From G965213525 sp965213525 (GTDB lineage Bacteria; Actinomycetota; Acidimicrobiia; Acidimicrobiales; Poriferisodalaceae), in the NCBI GenBank assembly GCA_965213525.1, contig OZ243889.1, forward strand, positions 3,246,514 through 3,310,513: DNA of 64,000 nt. Reading direction: 5' to 3'. The notes beneath the pieces are model-generated. The model had not been told where the DNA came from. It saw only the letters and a program-made list of their open reading frames with translations, and ran no database searches. How positions within the stretch are numbered: the stretch's first letter is position 1; every line of letters starts with the position of its first letter. Shown piece after piece: positions 8,918 through 16,609 of the stretch. Position numbers and translations under genes: made by a program.

Positions 8918-10180
8918 GTGAGCTCGATCGTCGTGCGCCCGGCGTCGCCCCTCGAGGGCGAGCTGCCCATCGTGGGCGCCAAGAACTCGGCGCTGAAGCT
9001 GATGGCCGCAGCCTTGCTCGCCCCGGGCAGCCACCGCCTGCGCTCGGTGCCGGCCATCACCGACGTCACGATCATGTGCCGCCTGCTCGAGGCGATGGGG
9101 GCGCGCTGCCGTCTCGCGGGCGGACAGCTCGACATCGACGTGCCGGCGACCGAGGACCTGTCCCCCGAGGCGCCCTATGAGCTGGTCGAGGCCATGCGGG
9201 CATCGATCGTGGTGCTCGGGCCGTTGCTCGCCCGGACGGGGCGGGCCCGGGTGGCGGTGCCGGGCGGGGACGACTTCGGTCACCGGCCGATCGACCTGCA
9301 CCTCGCCGGGCTGAGAGCCCTCGGTGCCGAGTTCGACCACGCACACGGCTACATCGAAGCACGAGCCGATCCGCTGACCGGGGCACGGGTCGTCCTGGAG
9401 TACCCGTCGGTGGGGGCCACCGAGAACCTCCTGATGGCGGCGGTGCGGGCCAAGGGCACCACCGTCATCGAGAACGCCGCCCGCGAGCCCGAGCTGGTCG
9501 ACCTGGCCACCTTCTGCAACCGCATGGGCGCCCGCATCACCGGGGTGGGGACCTCGACCATGGTGATCGAGGGCGTCGACGAGCTGCGCCCCGTCGACCA
9601 CGAGGTCGTGCCCGACCGCGTGCAGGCCGCCACCTACCTGGCGGCGCTGGCGATCGCCGGGGGCGAGCTCACCCTGCTCGGAGCTCGCCACGACCACATG
9701 GACATGCTGATCGACAAGCTCACCAAGATGGGCATGCGGGTGTCCAACGACTCGAACGGGCTGTGGGCCCACTCGCCTCGTCGCCTGCGCTCGGTCGACG
9801 TGGCCACCCTGCCGTACCCGGGTGTGGCCACCGACTACAAGCCGTTCCTCGTGGCGGCCCTGGCGGTGTGCGACGGGGCGGCGATCGTCACCGAGAACGT
9901 GTTCCAGGACGGGCGGTGGCGCTACGTCGGCGAGCTGGTACGGATGGGTGCTGACATCCGCGTCGACGGCCACCACGCCGTGGTGCGCGGCGTCGAGCGC
10001 CTCTCGGGGGCGCCGGTGCGCGCCCATGACATCCGGGCCGGGGCGGCCGTCGTCTGCGCGGCGCTCGCCGCCGACGGCGAGACCGTCATCGCCGACGCCC
10101 ATCACATCGACCGCGGCTACGAGGACCTCGCCGGGGCCCTCGCCTCGGTCGGGGCCGACGTCACCCGACTCGACGCCTGA
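8918..10180 (+). CDS. murA: UDP-N-acetylglucosamine 1-carboxyvinyltransferase, Asp-type active site
   Basis: MurA transfers enolpyruvate from PEP to UDP-GlcNAc, the first committed step of peptidoglycan synthesis in the cytoplasm. With the start at GTG 8918 the protein has 420 residues and the conserved Lys falls at K22 (GAKNSALKL), matching the family numbering. The active-site loop reads PGGDDFG, so the usual catalytic Cys (Cys115 in E. coli) is Asp118, codon at 9269-9271. Asp at this site is known in mycobacterial and chlamydial MurA and is associated with intrinsic fosfomycin resistance. The gene appears monocistronic and is followed at once by a strong hairpin. The upstream MFS gene is divergent. 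Confidence 0.93.
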   Translation: MSSIVVRPASPLEGELPIVGAKNSALKLMAAALLAPGSHRLRSVPAITDVTIMCRLLEAMGARCRLAGGQLDIDVPATEDLSPEAPYELVEAMRASIVVLGPLLARTGRARVAVPGGDDFGHRPIDLHLAGLRALGAEFDHAHGYIEARADPLTGARVVLEYPSVGATENLLMAAVRAKGTTVIENAAREPELVDLATFCNRMGARITGVGTSTMVIEGVDELRPVDHEVVPDRVQAATYLAALAIAGGELTLLGARHDHMDMLIDKLTKMGMRVSNDSNGLWAHSPRRLRSVDVATLPYPGVATDYKPFLVAALAVCDGAAIVTENVFQDGRWRYVGELVRMGADIRVDGHHAVVRGVERLSGAPVRAHDIRAGAAVVCAALAADGETVIADAHHIDRGYEDLAGALASVGADVTRLDA

Positions 10181-10207
10181 GGTGCCCTGCGCCCGGCGCG
10201 GGGCACC
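10181..10207 (+). terminator. Hairpin directly after murA
   Basis: A 12-bp stem (GGTGCCCTGCGC with GCGCGGGGCACC, one G-T pair) closing a 3-nt loop CCG, starting one base after the murA stop. There is no U tract, as is common in GC-rich actinobacteria. It lies between convergent genes, so it could serve either strand. Confidence 0.65.
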
Positions 10208-10242
10208 CGCAGCGGGCGGTCGAGCGCAGGTGGGGACGGCGA

Positions 10243-11106
10243 TCAGACGCCGGGGGGCCGGGGACGGGCCGTGCGGTGGGCGACCACGGTCCACATCGCT
10301 TGGTCGACGAGCGCGCCGGCGGCAACGTGGCCGGGTCGGTGGCGCTGGGTGTGGTGGGTGACGGTGGCGTCGGCGAACCCGACGCGATCCAGGGCGTGGA
10401 CCACCGCCCCGCTCGTCATCGCCCACCAGATCACCCACGTCTCGGTGTCGTTGCCTGGCCCGAGGGGGTTGAAGGCCCACACGTTGGCGTCCGGGTCGGT
10501 GTCGGGCAGGTGCAGGGCCTCGGTGACGACGATCGTGTCATCGACCCGTGCGGCGACCTCGGCCAGGGCATCGATCGGTCGCCGCAGGTGCATGAGCACC
10601 GCGGTGACGACGCCGGTGTCGAAGCGTCCGAGATCTGACGGCAGGCCGTAGACGTCGCCGTAGACCGTGGCCGCCGTGGAGTCGAGCCGACGCCGCACGT
10701 ACCACCAGGCGTTCTGGAAGCCGGCCATCATGTGCATGTGGTCGCGGCGGATGCGGCGGTCGTCGGTGAGGGTCGGCGAGGGCATCAGGTCGACGCCCAC
10801 GTCGTAGCCGGCGTCGACCCCGACGACCTCGCCACCCTGATCCTGCATCCAGAAGGTGAGGCCCCCGCTGGCCGGGCCGATCTCGAGCACGCGTCGGCCG
10901 CTGACATCGTGTCCGCCGAGGTAGTCGGCCTCTCGACCGCGGAGGTCCCACACGCCGGGGTGGTGCTCGCCGTCGGGCAGATCGACGGCGTGGTAGAAGT
11001 CGCAGTCCGCCGGGACGAGGTGGGCCCGCTCGGCGGCGAGCGCGGCCTGGAAGCCGGGGTCGAGCTGACCCAGGTAGCCGTGCGGTGCGACGTCGGGCCA
11101 CGGCAT
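10243..11106 (-). CDS. Class I SAM-dependent methyltransferase
   Basis: 287 residues with a Rossmann methyltransferase core: motif I VLEIGPASGG near residue 70, acidic end of strand 2 VVGVDAG, and later strand motifs (VTAVLMHL). The N-terminal block (FYHAVDLPDG, then WDLRGREADYLGG) is found in a family of stand-alone methyltransferases whose acceptor is not known to me. The start is ATG 11106, because coding character stops there and the longer open frame upstream has poor composition. A 12-bp perfect palindrome lies 29 bp upstream. It is convergent with murA. A role in small-molecule or glycan methylation is possible, but the sequence does not settle it. Confidence 0.8.
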   Translation of the reverse strand: MPWPDVAPHGYLGQLDPGFQAALAAERAHLVPADCDFYHAVDLPDGEHHPGVWDLRGREADYLGGHDVSGRRVLEIGPASGGLTFWMQDQGGEVVGVDAGYDVGVDLMPSPTLTDDRRIRRDHMHMMAGFQNAWWYVRRRLDSTAATVYGDVYGLPSDLGRFDTGVVTAVLMHLRRPIDALAEVAARVDDTIVVTEALHLPDTDPDANVWAFNPLGPGNDTETWVIWWAMTSGAVVHALDRVGFADATVTHHTQRHRPGHVAAGALVDQAMWTVVAHRTARPRPPGV

Positions 11107-11134
11107 CCACCGGTCGCCGGCGCGCGACGGTGGC

Positions 11135-11146
11135 GGTGACGTCACC
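11135..11146. promoter_or_regulatory. 12-bp perfect palindrome upstream of the methyltransferase
   Basis: GGTGACGTCACC, centred about 34 bp before the start at 11106. It has the size and position of a dimeric repressor or activator site. No regulator is encoded nearby, so its function is unproven. The rest of 11107-11306 shows nothing else recognisable. Confidence 0.35.
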
Positions 11147-11306
11147 GGGGGATGCGGGACGGACCCCGACGCTGGGGGCGATGCGGTCTCACCGTGTCCC
11201 GAGCGGGTGCCCGGGCGGCCTCGGGCGACACGTCGGAGTCCGCCCACGAGCCCACGGCCCCGGCGCACCGATGTGTGAAGCCCCCCGAGGCGAGCGCCCA
11301 CGGGCC

Positions 11307-11579
11307 TCACCCGCGGTGCTCCATCTGGGCCTCGCCGTCTGTGGCGGCGTCGGGGTGGGCCCCGGGACGGGCGGGGCGGCCCGGGACCGGCTGCTCGGCC
11401 AGCGAACGGCGGTGGGCGACGAGCAGCAACCCCGCCACCAGGGCGAGAGGCACCGCACCGGTGACGATCTCGTGGAGGTGGTTGCCGTGGGCGACCACGA
11501 CGGCGCCGACGTGGCCCGACGGCGCAGCGCCCACGGCGTCGGCGAGCAGCGACCATCTCAGCAGCACAGGCTCAGTCAA
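11307..11579 (-). CDS. Small predicted membrane protein (hypothetical)
   Basis: A 90-codon frame with strong G/C preference at third positions, unlike the overlapping frames, which argues that it is real. It has one clear membrane segment (EIVTGAVPLALVAGLLLVAH) in the middle and a hydrophilic Pro/Ala-rich C-terminus ending in GEAQMEHRG. The start is weak: TTG 11579, or GTG 11568 a few codons in; no ribosome site is evident. It lies back to back with meaB, and 11580-11690 would hold both promoters. No family recognised. Confidence 0.45.
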   Translation of the reverse strand: MTEPVLLRWSLLADAVGAAPSGHVGAVVVAHGNHLHEIVTGAVPLALVAGLLLVAHRRSLAEQPVPGRPARPGAHPDAATDGEAQMEHRG

Positions 11580-11690
11580 CCAGGCCGCCGTCGGGGGCCC
11601 ACCGTCATCGCCTGCGGCGGGTCCGAGCTCGACCGGTCGGCGCCGGGTAGGTCTCGCCGCCGACGCCGACGTGCGCGACGATCGTCGGTC

Positions 11691-12665
11691 GTGGCCCTCA
11701 GCCGAGACCCCGACGTGCTCCTCCGTGCCGCCCGAGACGGGGACCGCCGGGCCCTCGGACGGGTGCTGTCGGTGGTCGAGCGGGGAGGGTCTGACGCCCG
11801 CGCCGTCGGGCGCGCCGCCCACGCCGTCGGCGCGGAGCCCGCCTTCTCGGTGGGCATCACCGGGTCGCCCGGAGCGGGCAAGTCCACGCTGACCAACGCC
11901 CTCGTCGGGCTGCGCCGCCAGACGGTGGACCGGGTGGCCGTGCTCGCCGTCGACCCGTCCTCGCCCTTCAGCGGGGGGGCGATCCTCGGTGACCGGGTGC
12001 GCATGCAGTCTCACGCCACCGACGAGGGGGTGCTGATCCGTTCGATGGCCACCCGGGGGCACCTCGGGGGGCTGTCGCTCGCCACGCCACAGGTCATCCG
12101 CTGCCTCGAGGCGGCGGGGTGGCCCGAGGTGGTGATCGAGACCGTCGGCGTCGGCCAGATCGAGGTCGACATCGCCGGCGCGGCCGACTCCACGGTGGTG
12201 GTCGTCAACCCGGGGTGGGGTGACGCCGTCCAGGCGAACAAGGCGGGCCTGTTGGAGATCGCCGACGTGTTCGTCATCAACAAGGCCGACCGTCGAGGCG
12301 CCGACGACGCCCAGCGCGACCTCACCCAGATGCTCGAGCTCGGCGCCGCCCGGGACTGGGATCCGCCGATCGTCCAGACGGTGGCCACCGACGGCACCGG
12401 CATCGACGCCCTCGGCGACGCGCTCGACCGGCACCGCCACCACCTCGAGCGCACGGGCACCCTGGCGTCCCGGCGTCGGGAGCGTCGCCGGGAGGAGCTG
12501 AGGGAGATCGTGCGCGCCCGTCTCGAGCGGCGCATCGTCGACGCCCTCGGCACCGAGGAGGGCCAGGCCATCGAGGCCGAGCTCGAGGACCGCTCGGTCG
12601 ACCCGTACGACGCGGCGGACCGCCTGCTCGCCCGGGCCGACCTGCCCGCGGCCGAACCGGTCTGA
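11691..12665 (+). CDS. meaB: MeaB/ArgK-type P-loop GTPase, mutase chaperone
   Basis: 324-residue G3E GTPase. MeaB protects and reactivates adenosylcobalamin-dependent methylmalonyl-CoA mutase and gates cofactor delivery. Visible features are Walker A GSPGAGKST near residue 60, the switch region (DPSSPFSGGAILGDRVRM), the Walker B-like ETVGVGQIEVDIA and the guanine-specificity motif NKAD. The basic C-terminal helix (RRRERRREELREIV) followed by a dimerisation segment is usual for the family. The start is GTG 11691, just ahead of conserved sequence. No mutase gene is adjacent; it must lie elsewhere. The stop is 2 bp from the end of the convergent SRPBCC gene. Confidence 0.9.
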   Translation: MALSRDPDVLLRAARDGDRRALGRVLSVVERGGSDARAVGRAAHAVGAEPAFSVGITGSPGAGKSTLTNALVGLRRQTVDRVAVLAVDPSSPFSGGAILGDRVRMQSHATDEGVLIRSMATRGHLGGLSLATPQVIRCLEAAGWPEVVIETVGVGQIEVDIAGAADSTVVVVNPGWGDAVQANKAGLLEIADVFVINKADRRGADDAQRDLTQMLELGAARDWDPPIVQTVATDGTGIDALGDALDRHRHHLERTGTLASRRRERRREELREIVRARLERRIVDALGTEEGQAIEAELEDRSVDPYDAADRLLARADLPAAEPV

Positions 12666-12667
12666 GC

Positions 12668-13114
12668 TCAGCGCGCCGCGGACCTCTCGATCGTGGCCTT
12701 CAGGGTGGCGAGGTTGCGGCGCCAGACCCAGGTGAAGATCGGCCGGGCGACCCGTTGACCGATCCGTCCGCCGAACCACCACGGGAACCTGAGGTCCTCT
12801 GACCAACAGAAGCGGGTGCCGCCGCCCTCGGGGGAGAGCGTGAAGCGGCCGAGGCCGGTGACGGCACCGGTGTGGCGCACACCCATGACCTCGCCGTCGA
12901 CCCACTCGGTGATCTCCAGCCTGTCGACCGTCGCCAGCGGGCCGAACCGTGTCAGCGTGTCGAAGGTCGTACCGACCCCGGCCCGCTGATCGGTGCAGAA
13001 CGTGATCTGCACGGCGTCGGCCATCCAGTGCACGTGCCGGTCGATGTGGCGCACCTCGTCCCACACGACCCGGGGCGGGGCGTCGATCACGGTCTGGACG
13101 ACGACGTCGCTCAC
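12668..13114 (-). CDS. SRPBCC (polyketide cyclase/START-like) family protein
   Basis: 148 residues with the helix-grip fold pattern: an N-terminal strand VVVQTVIDAPPRVVWDEV, a central antiparallel sheet, and a long C-terminal helix (RNLATLKATIERSA). The cavity-lining Trp/Phe residues (FCWSEDLRFPWWFGG) suggest a hydrophobic ligand. Such small actinobacterial SRPBCC proteins act as lipid/aromatic binders or cyclases; the ligand here is unknown. The start is GTG 13114, matching the normal domain boundary. It may be co-transcribed with the methyltransferase gene upstream on the same strand (74-bp gap). Confidence 0.78.
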   Translation of the reverse strand: MSDVVVQTVIDAPPRVVWDEVRHIDRHVHWMADAVQITFCTDQRAGVGTTFDTLTRFGPLATVDRLEITEWVDGEVMGVRHTGAVTGLGRFTLSPEGGGTRFCWSEDLRFPWWFGGRIGQRVARPIFTWVWRRNLATLKATIERSAAR

Positions 13115-13188
13115 GACGTCGAGTGTGGGCGCTGGTCCCGCCGGCGACAACGCCCGCCACGGCCCGGTGCCGCCGGCCCGGCGTGGGA

Positions 13189-13929
13189 TCAACCGACGGG
13201 TCGGCGGTAGCGCACGACCTGGTGGGCGCCGTCGGGATCGAAGGCGCCGCTGCGCCAGTCGGCGTGTCGGGCCTCCACGACCAGGCCGACCTCGGCGGCG
13301 GCGGCGTCGAGCTGGGCGGGGGTGAGGTAGCGGATCGACCACGGCCGCAGGCGCACGCCCGCGGTGGTGAGCTCGACCATCTGACCGTCGACGCGCTGGG
13401 CGCGCTCATCTCGTCGACTCACGGTCAACACCACCCGGTCTGCCTCGATCGTGCGGACCGTGACCCCTGAGGTGGCATCGTCAGGCCCCTCGGTGGGCAC
13501 GAAGGTCTCGAGCACCAGGCGGCCGCCGGGGCGCAGCACGTCGTGCGCCATCGCCAGGCAACGCCGCTGGTCGGTGGCCTCGGTGAGGTTGAAGAACGTG
13601 TTGTAGGTGGCCAGCACGACGTCGAAGGGCCCCGGTGGCAGACGCCTGGCCATGTCGCCCAGCTCGACTCGCACGGCGTCAGACCCAGGCTTGGCGCGCA
13701 ACCGCTCGAGCATCGCCGCCGAGGCGTCGACCCCGACGACGGACAGGCCCCGCTCGGCGAGGGGCAGCGCCACCCGTCCGGTGCCGACCCCGAGCTCGAG
13801 CACCGAGCCCCCCGTGGCCAGCTCGGCGACCGTGTCGACGGTGCCACCCACGTCGGTGACCTCGGGGTACCAGTCGTCGTAGACGTCGGCGAAGGCGTCG
13901 CCGTAGCTGGACGAGTCGTAGCCCTTCAC
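13189..13929 (-). CDS. Class I SAM-dependent methyltransferase (small-molecule type)
   Basis: 246 residues. Motif I VLELGVGTGRVALPLAERG is near residue 45, the acidic strand-2 end is VVGVDAS, and motif IV is FDVVLATYNTFFN. The N-terminus (YDSSSYGDAFADVYDDWYP) is typical of the Methyltransf_25/11 group acting on small molecules, and the C-terminal sheet carries the AVRYL-like ending. It is an ordinary family member with complete motifs and no substrate clue. It is divergent from the lipoprotein gene. Confidence 0.82.
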   Translation of the reverse strand: MKGYDSSSYGDAFADVYDDWYPEVTDVGGTVDTVAELATGGSVLELGVGTGRVALPLAERGLSVVGVDASAAMLERLRAKPGSDAVRVELGDMARRLPPGPFDVVLATYNTFFNLTEATDQRRCLAMAHDVLRPGGRLVLETFVPTEGPDDATSGVTVRTIEADRVVLTVSRRDERAQRVDGQMVELTTAGVRLRPWSIRYLTPAQLDAAAAEVGLVVEARHADWRSGAFDPDGAHQVVRYRRPVG

Positions 13930-13978
13930 GACCGAGATGTTCGCACTGTGGCGAGGTCCGGGGGGCGGGGTGCCTGCC

Positions 13979-13984
13979 TACCCT
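13979..13984 (+). promoter_or_regulatory. -10 element TACCCT, leaderless start
   Basis: TACCCT is followed by 7 nt and then GTG 13992. It fits a TANNNT -10 box with transcription beginning at or next to the start codon, and it supports the upstream of the two possible lipoprotein starts. Confidence 0.5.
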
Positions 13985-13991
13985 GGGCCCG

Positions 13992-15467
13992 GTGCACCCT
14001 CGGCCCCGGTCCCGCACCGGGGGCCGCCGCGGCGACGTCGGTCCGGTCGTGCGCGTCGGACTGGCCGTCGTGGCCGTCGTCGTCGGCATCGCCGGGTGCT
14101 CGTCGCCTGGTGACCCGGTCGCCGAGGAGCCCCCGCCCACGACCGAAGCGGGTCTGCCCGAGGGACTGCCCGGCCTGATCGTCGTGGCGCACGACGCCGA
14201 CGAGCTCGCCGTGGCCTCCCCCGACGGCAGCGGCGAGGTGGTGCTGGACGCCACCGCTGACGGCGTGCTGGTGCAGCAGCCCACGTGGTCACCCGACGGG
14301 ACCGAGGTGGCGTGGTCAGCGGTGGCCCGGGACGGCTCGACGACGGTGCGCATCGCCGCTCCGGGGGATGACGTCACGGTGCTCGACCTGCCCGTGGCCG
14401 CCTTCTTCCTCCAGTGGTCCACCGACGGGTCATCGCTGGCCTGGCTCGGTGGGGGCGACCAAGGCACCCGGGGCGGGATCGTCGACCGTGACGGGGCGCT
14501 GGGAGAGCTGGCCGCGGGGGCGTCGGTGTTCCTCGACGGCGCGCCGGGCTCTGACGGGTGGGTCGTGCACGTCGACGGATCCGATCTGCGCCGGATCGCG
14601 CCCGGGCGTCCCCCCGGTGTCGAGCTGCGGTCCCCCTCGGGTCCCTTCGCCGCCCCCGAGGTGACCGCAGACGGCGACATCGTCATCCTCGTCGTCACCC
14701 GCGAGGTCGATGGATCCGCCGAGGTGGTGCCAGCGGTGGCCCGGTGGCGCGACGACACCGGCGCCAGGCGGGCGGCGGCCGAGCCCACGACCGCAGCGAA
14801 CGTCGCTGACGCCGGCCTGGTGGGTGACCGACCTCGCCACGTGCCCGTCCAACTGTTCGTCCCCCAAGAGCAGCTCGGAGTGGCCGTGCTGGATGCCGAG
14901 GGCACCGTCGTCGACGAGATCGCCACCGGGCTGAGCGGCCGACGCGGAGCGTTCGTCGTCGACCCGTCGGCCCACCACGTCGCCGTCTGGGCAGCGACGA
15001 CCACCGGGCGGGTGCCGCTGGTCGTCGTCGATCTCCTCACCGGGCGACGAGCGCCGGTCGTCGCCGACGGGGTCCGGGGGGCGTGGTGGTCACCCGACGG
15101 GTCGGCGCTGGCCGTGTTGACCGACGCCGAGGCCGGACAGATGCGCTGGGTCATCGTCGACGCCGGCGGCACCCGCGGTCTGGCGCCGTTCTCACCGACG
15201 CCTGAGGTGCGCTCGGCCTACGTGCCCTTCGCCGACCAGTACGCCCGCACCGTGACCCCCTGGTCACCTGATGGGCGGGCGATCGTGCACACGCTGGTCG
15301 AGCCCGGCGAGGGGGCGTGGGCGGTCGTCCAACCCGTCGACGGCACCGACCGGGCCCGCCTGCGGCCCGGGGACGTGGCCTGGTGGTCACCCGGCGTGGC
15401 CGTCACGGAGGCCGACCTCGCCCGCGTGGCCCTGGCCCGATCGGAGACCGCACGGGCCGGTCGGTAG
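13992..15467 (+). CDS. Predicted lipoprotein with WD40/PD40-like beta-propeller repeats
   Basis: 491 residues. A signal peptide with hydrophobic core VGLAVVAVVVG ends in lipobox GIAGC near residue 37, so it is likely anchored to the outer face of the membrane. The body has repeated blades marked by 'WSPDGTEVAWS', 'WSTDGSSLAWL', 'WWSPDGSALAVL' and 'PWSPDGRAIVH', as in TolB/PD40 propellers. It most likely binds a protein or ligand; no catalytic residues are recognised. GTG 14049 is an alternative start directly before the hydrophobic core. Its stop codon is shared with the promoter of the next gene. Confidence 0.78.
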   Translation: MHPRPRSRTGGRRGDVGPVVRVGLAVVAVVVGIAGCSSPGDPVAEEPPPTTEAGLPEGLPGLIVVAHDADELAVASPDGSGEVVLDATADGVLVQQPTWSPDGTEVAWSAVARDGSTTVRIAAPGDDVTVLDLPVAAFFLQWSTDGSSLAWLGGGDQGTRGGIVDRDGALGELAAGASVFLDGAPGSDGWVVHVDGSDLRRIAPGRPPGVELRSPSGPFAAPEVTADGDIVILVVTREVDGSAEVVPAVARWRDDTGARRAAAEPTTAANVADAGLVGDRPRHVPVQLFVPQEQLGVAVLDAEGTVVDEIATGLSGRRGAFVVDPSAHHVAVWAATTTGRVPLVVVDLLTGRRAPVVADGVRGAWWSPDGSALAVLTDAEAGQMRWVIVDAGGTRGLAPFSPTPEVRSAYVPFADQYARTVTPWSPDGRAIVHTLVEPGEGAWAVVQPVDGTDRARLRPGDVAWWSPGVAVTEADLARVALARSETARAGR

Positions 15468-15470
15468 CGT
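15465..15470 (+). promoter_or_regulatory. -10 element TAGCGT overlapping a stop codon
   Basis: The TAG of this hexamer is the stop codon of the lipoprotein gene. Eight nt later comes GTG 15479 of the cysteine desulfurase gene, so that gene can have its own leaderless transcript. Confidence 0.45.
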
Positions 15471-15478
15471 CGGGCGGC

Positions 15479-16609
15479 GTGCGCACCGCCTACCTCGACC
15501 ACGCCGCCACCACTGCGGTGCGCGCCGACGTGCAGCGCGCCGTCGGTGAGGTGCTGGCCGCACCGCCGGGCAACCCCTCGGGGGCGCACGCCTTGGCTCG
15601 CGCCCAGCGGCACCGCCTCGACGAGGCCCGCGACGCCGTCGCCGAGCTGGTCGGGCGACAGCCCGGTGAGGTGGTGTGGACCAGCGGTGGCACCGAGGCC
15701 GACGATCTCGCCGTGCACGCCGCGGGCGACCGGCCGATGGTGTGTGTGGCCACCGAGCACCACGCCGTGCTGGTGCCGGTCACCGAGGCCGGGGGCCGGG
15801 TCACGCCCGTCGACGCAACCGGGGCCGTCGACCTGGACCGCCTCGCCGCGTCGCTCGACGACACCGTCGGGGTGGTGTCGGTGATGGCGGCCAACAACGA
15901 GACCGGGCGCATCGCCGATCTGGGCGCGGTGGCCGAGGTCGTGCGCGACCGGGCCCCCCGGGCGTTGCTGCACACCGACGCCGTGCAGGCCGCGGCCTGG
16001 CTGGACATCGCCGCCCTGGCCGCCGACGTCGACCTCCTCAGCGTGAGCGGCCACAAGCTCGGAGCCCCCATGGGCATCGGTGCCCTGGTGGGACGCCCCG
16101 GGGTCGTGGTGCGTCCTCGCATCGCAGGGGGCGGCCAGGAGCGGGGCGTGCGCTCGGGGACGCCCAACGTGGCCGGTGCGGTCGGCTTCGGGGTGGCCGC
16201 CGCCGGCGTGACGGCCGAGCGGGAGGAGACCGGGGCCCGGGTGCGGGCGCTGCGGGACCGCCTGGAAGACGAGCTGCTCGCCGCCGTCGACGGCGTCGTC
16301 CCCAGCGTCGCGCGGGCCCAGCGCCTGCCCGGTCACTGCCACCTGGTGATCGACGGGGTCGAGGGCGAGGCGCTGCAGGTGCTGCTCGACCGGGCCGGCG
16401 TCGCCGCCTCGGTGGGGGCGTCGTGTGCCAGCGGGGCCGTGCCGGCGTCGCACGTGCTGGTGGCCATGGGATACGAGCCACGCCGGGCCCGGGGGTCGCT
16501 GCGCCTCACCTTGGGGGCCACGTCCAGCGACGCCGATGTCGACCACGCCCTCGACGTCGTGCCCCCCGCCGTGGCCGGTCTGCGGGCCCGGGCCGGGGCG
16601 ATGACGTGA
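15479..16609 (+). CDS. Cysteine desulfurase (IscS/NifS class)
   Basis: 376-residue PLP enzyme that takes sulfur from cysteine as an enzyme persulfide for Fe-S clusters and thiolated tRNA. The start AYLDHAATT is the hallmark N-terminus. The PLP lysine is in SGHKLGAPMG near residue 190, and the mobile catalytic Cys is in GASCASG near residue 312. The aldimine-stabilising block ANNETGRI and the LHTDAVQA motif are intact. Its stop overlaps the mnmA start (GTGA), so its sulfur probably goes, at least in part, to MnmA. No scaffold gene (iscU/sufU) is adjacent. Confidence 0.92.
   Translation: MRTAYLDHAATTAVRADVQRAVGEVLAAPPGNPSGAHALARAQRHRLDEARDAVAELVGRQPGEVVWTSGGTEADDLAVHAAGDRPMVCVATEHHAVLVPVTEAGGRVTPVDATGAVDLDRLAASLDDTVGVVSVMAANNETGRIADLGAVAEVVRDRAPRALLHTDAVQAAAWLDIAALAADVDLLSVSGHKLGAPMGIGALVGRPGVVVRPRIAGGGQERGVRSGTPNVAGAVGFGVAAAGVTAEREETGARVRALRDRLEDELLAAVDGVVPSVARAQRLPGHCHLVIDGVEGEALQVLLDRAGVAASVGASCASGAVPASHVLVAMGYEPRRARGSLRLTLGATSSDADVDHALDVVPPAVAGLRARAGAMT

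Noticed and set aside
11580..13409. Upstream part of a 700-codon minus-strand frame across meaB and the SRPBCC gene
   Set aside because: Antisense to meaB, whose GTPase motifs are intact on the plus strand. Only its last 90 codons (11307-11579) look coding in their own right.
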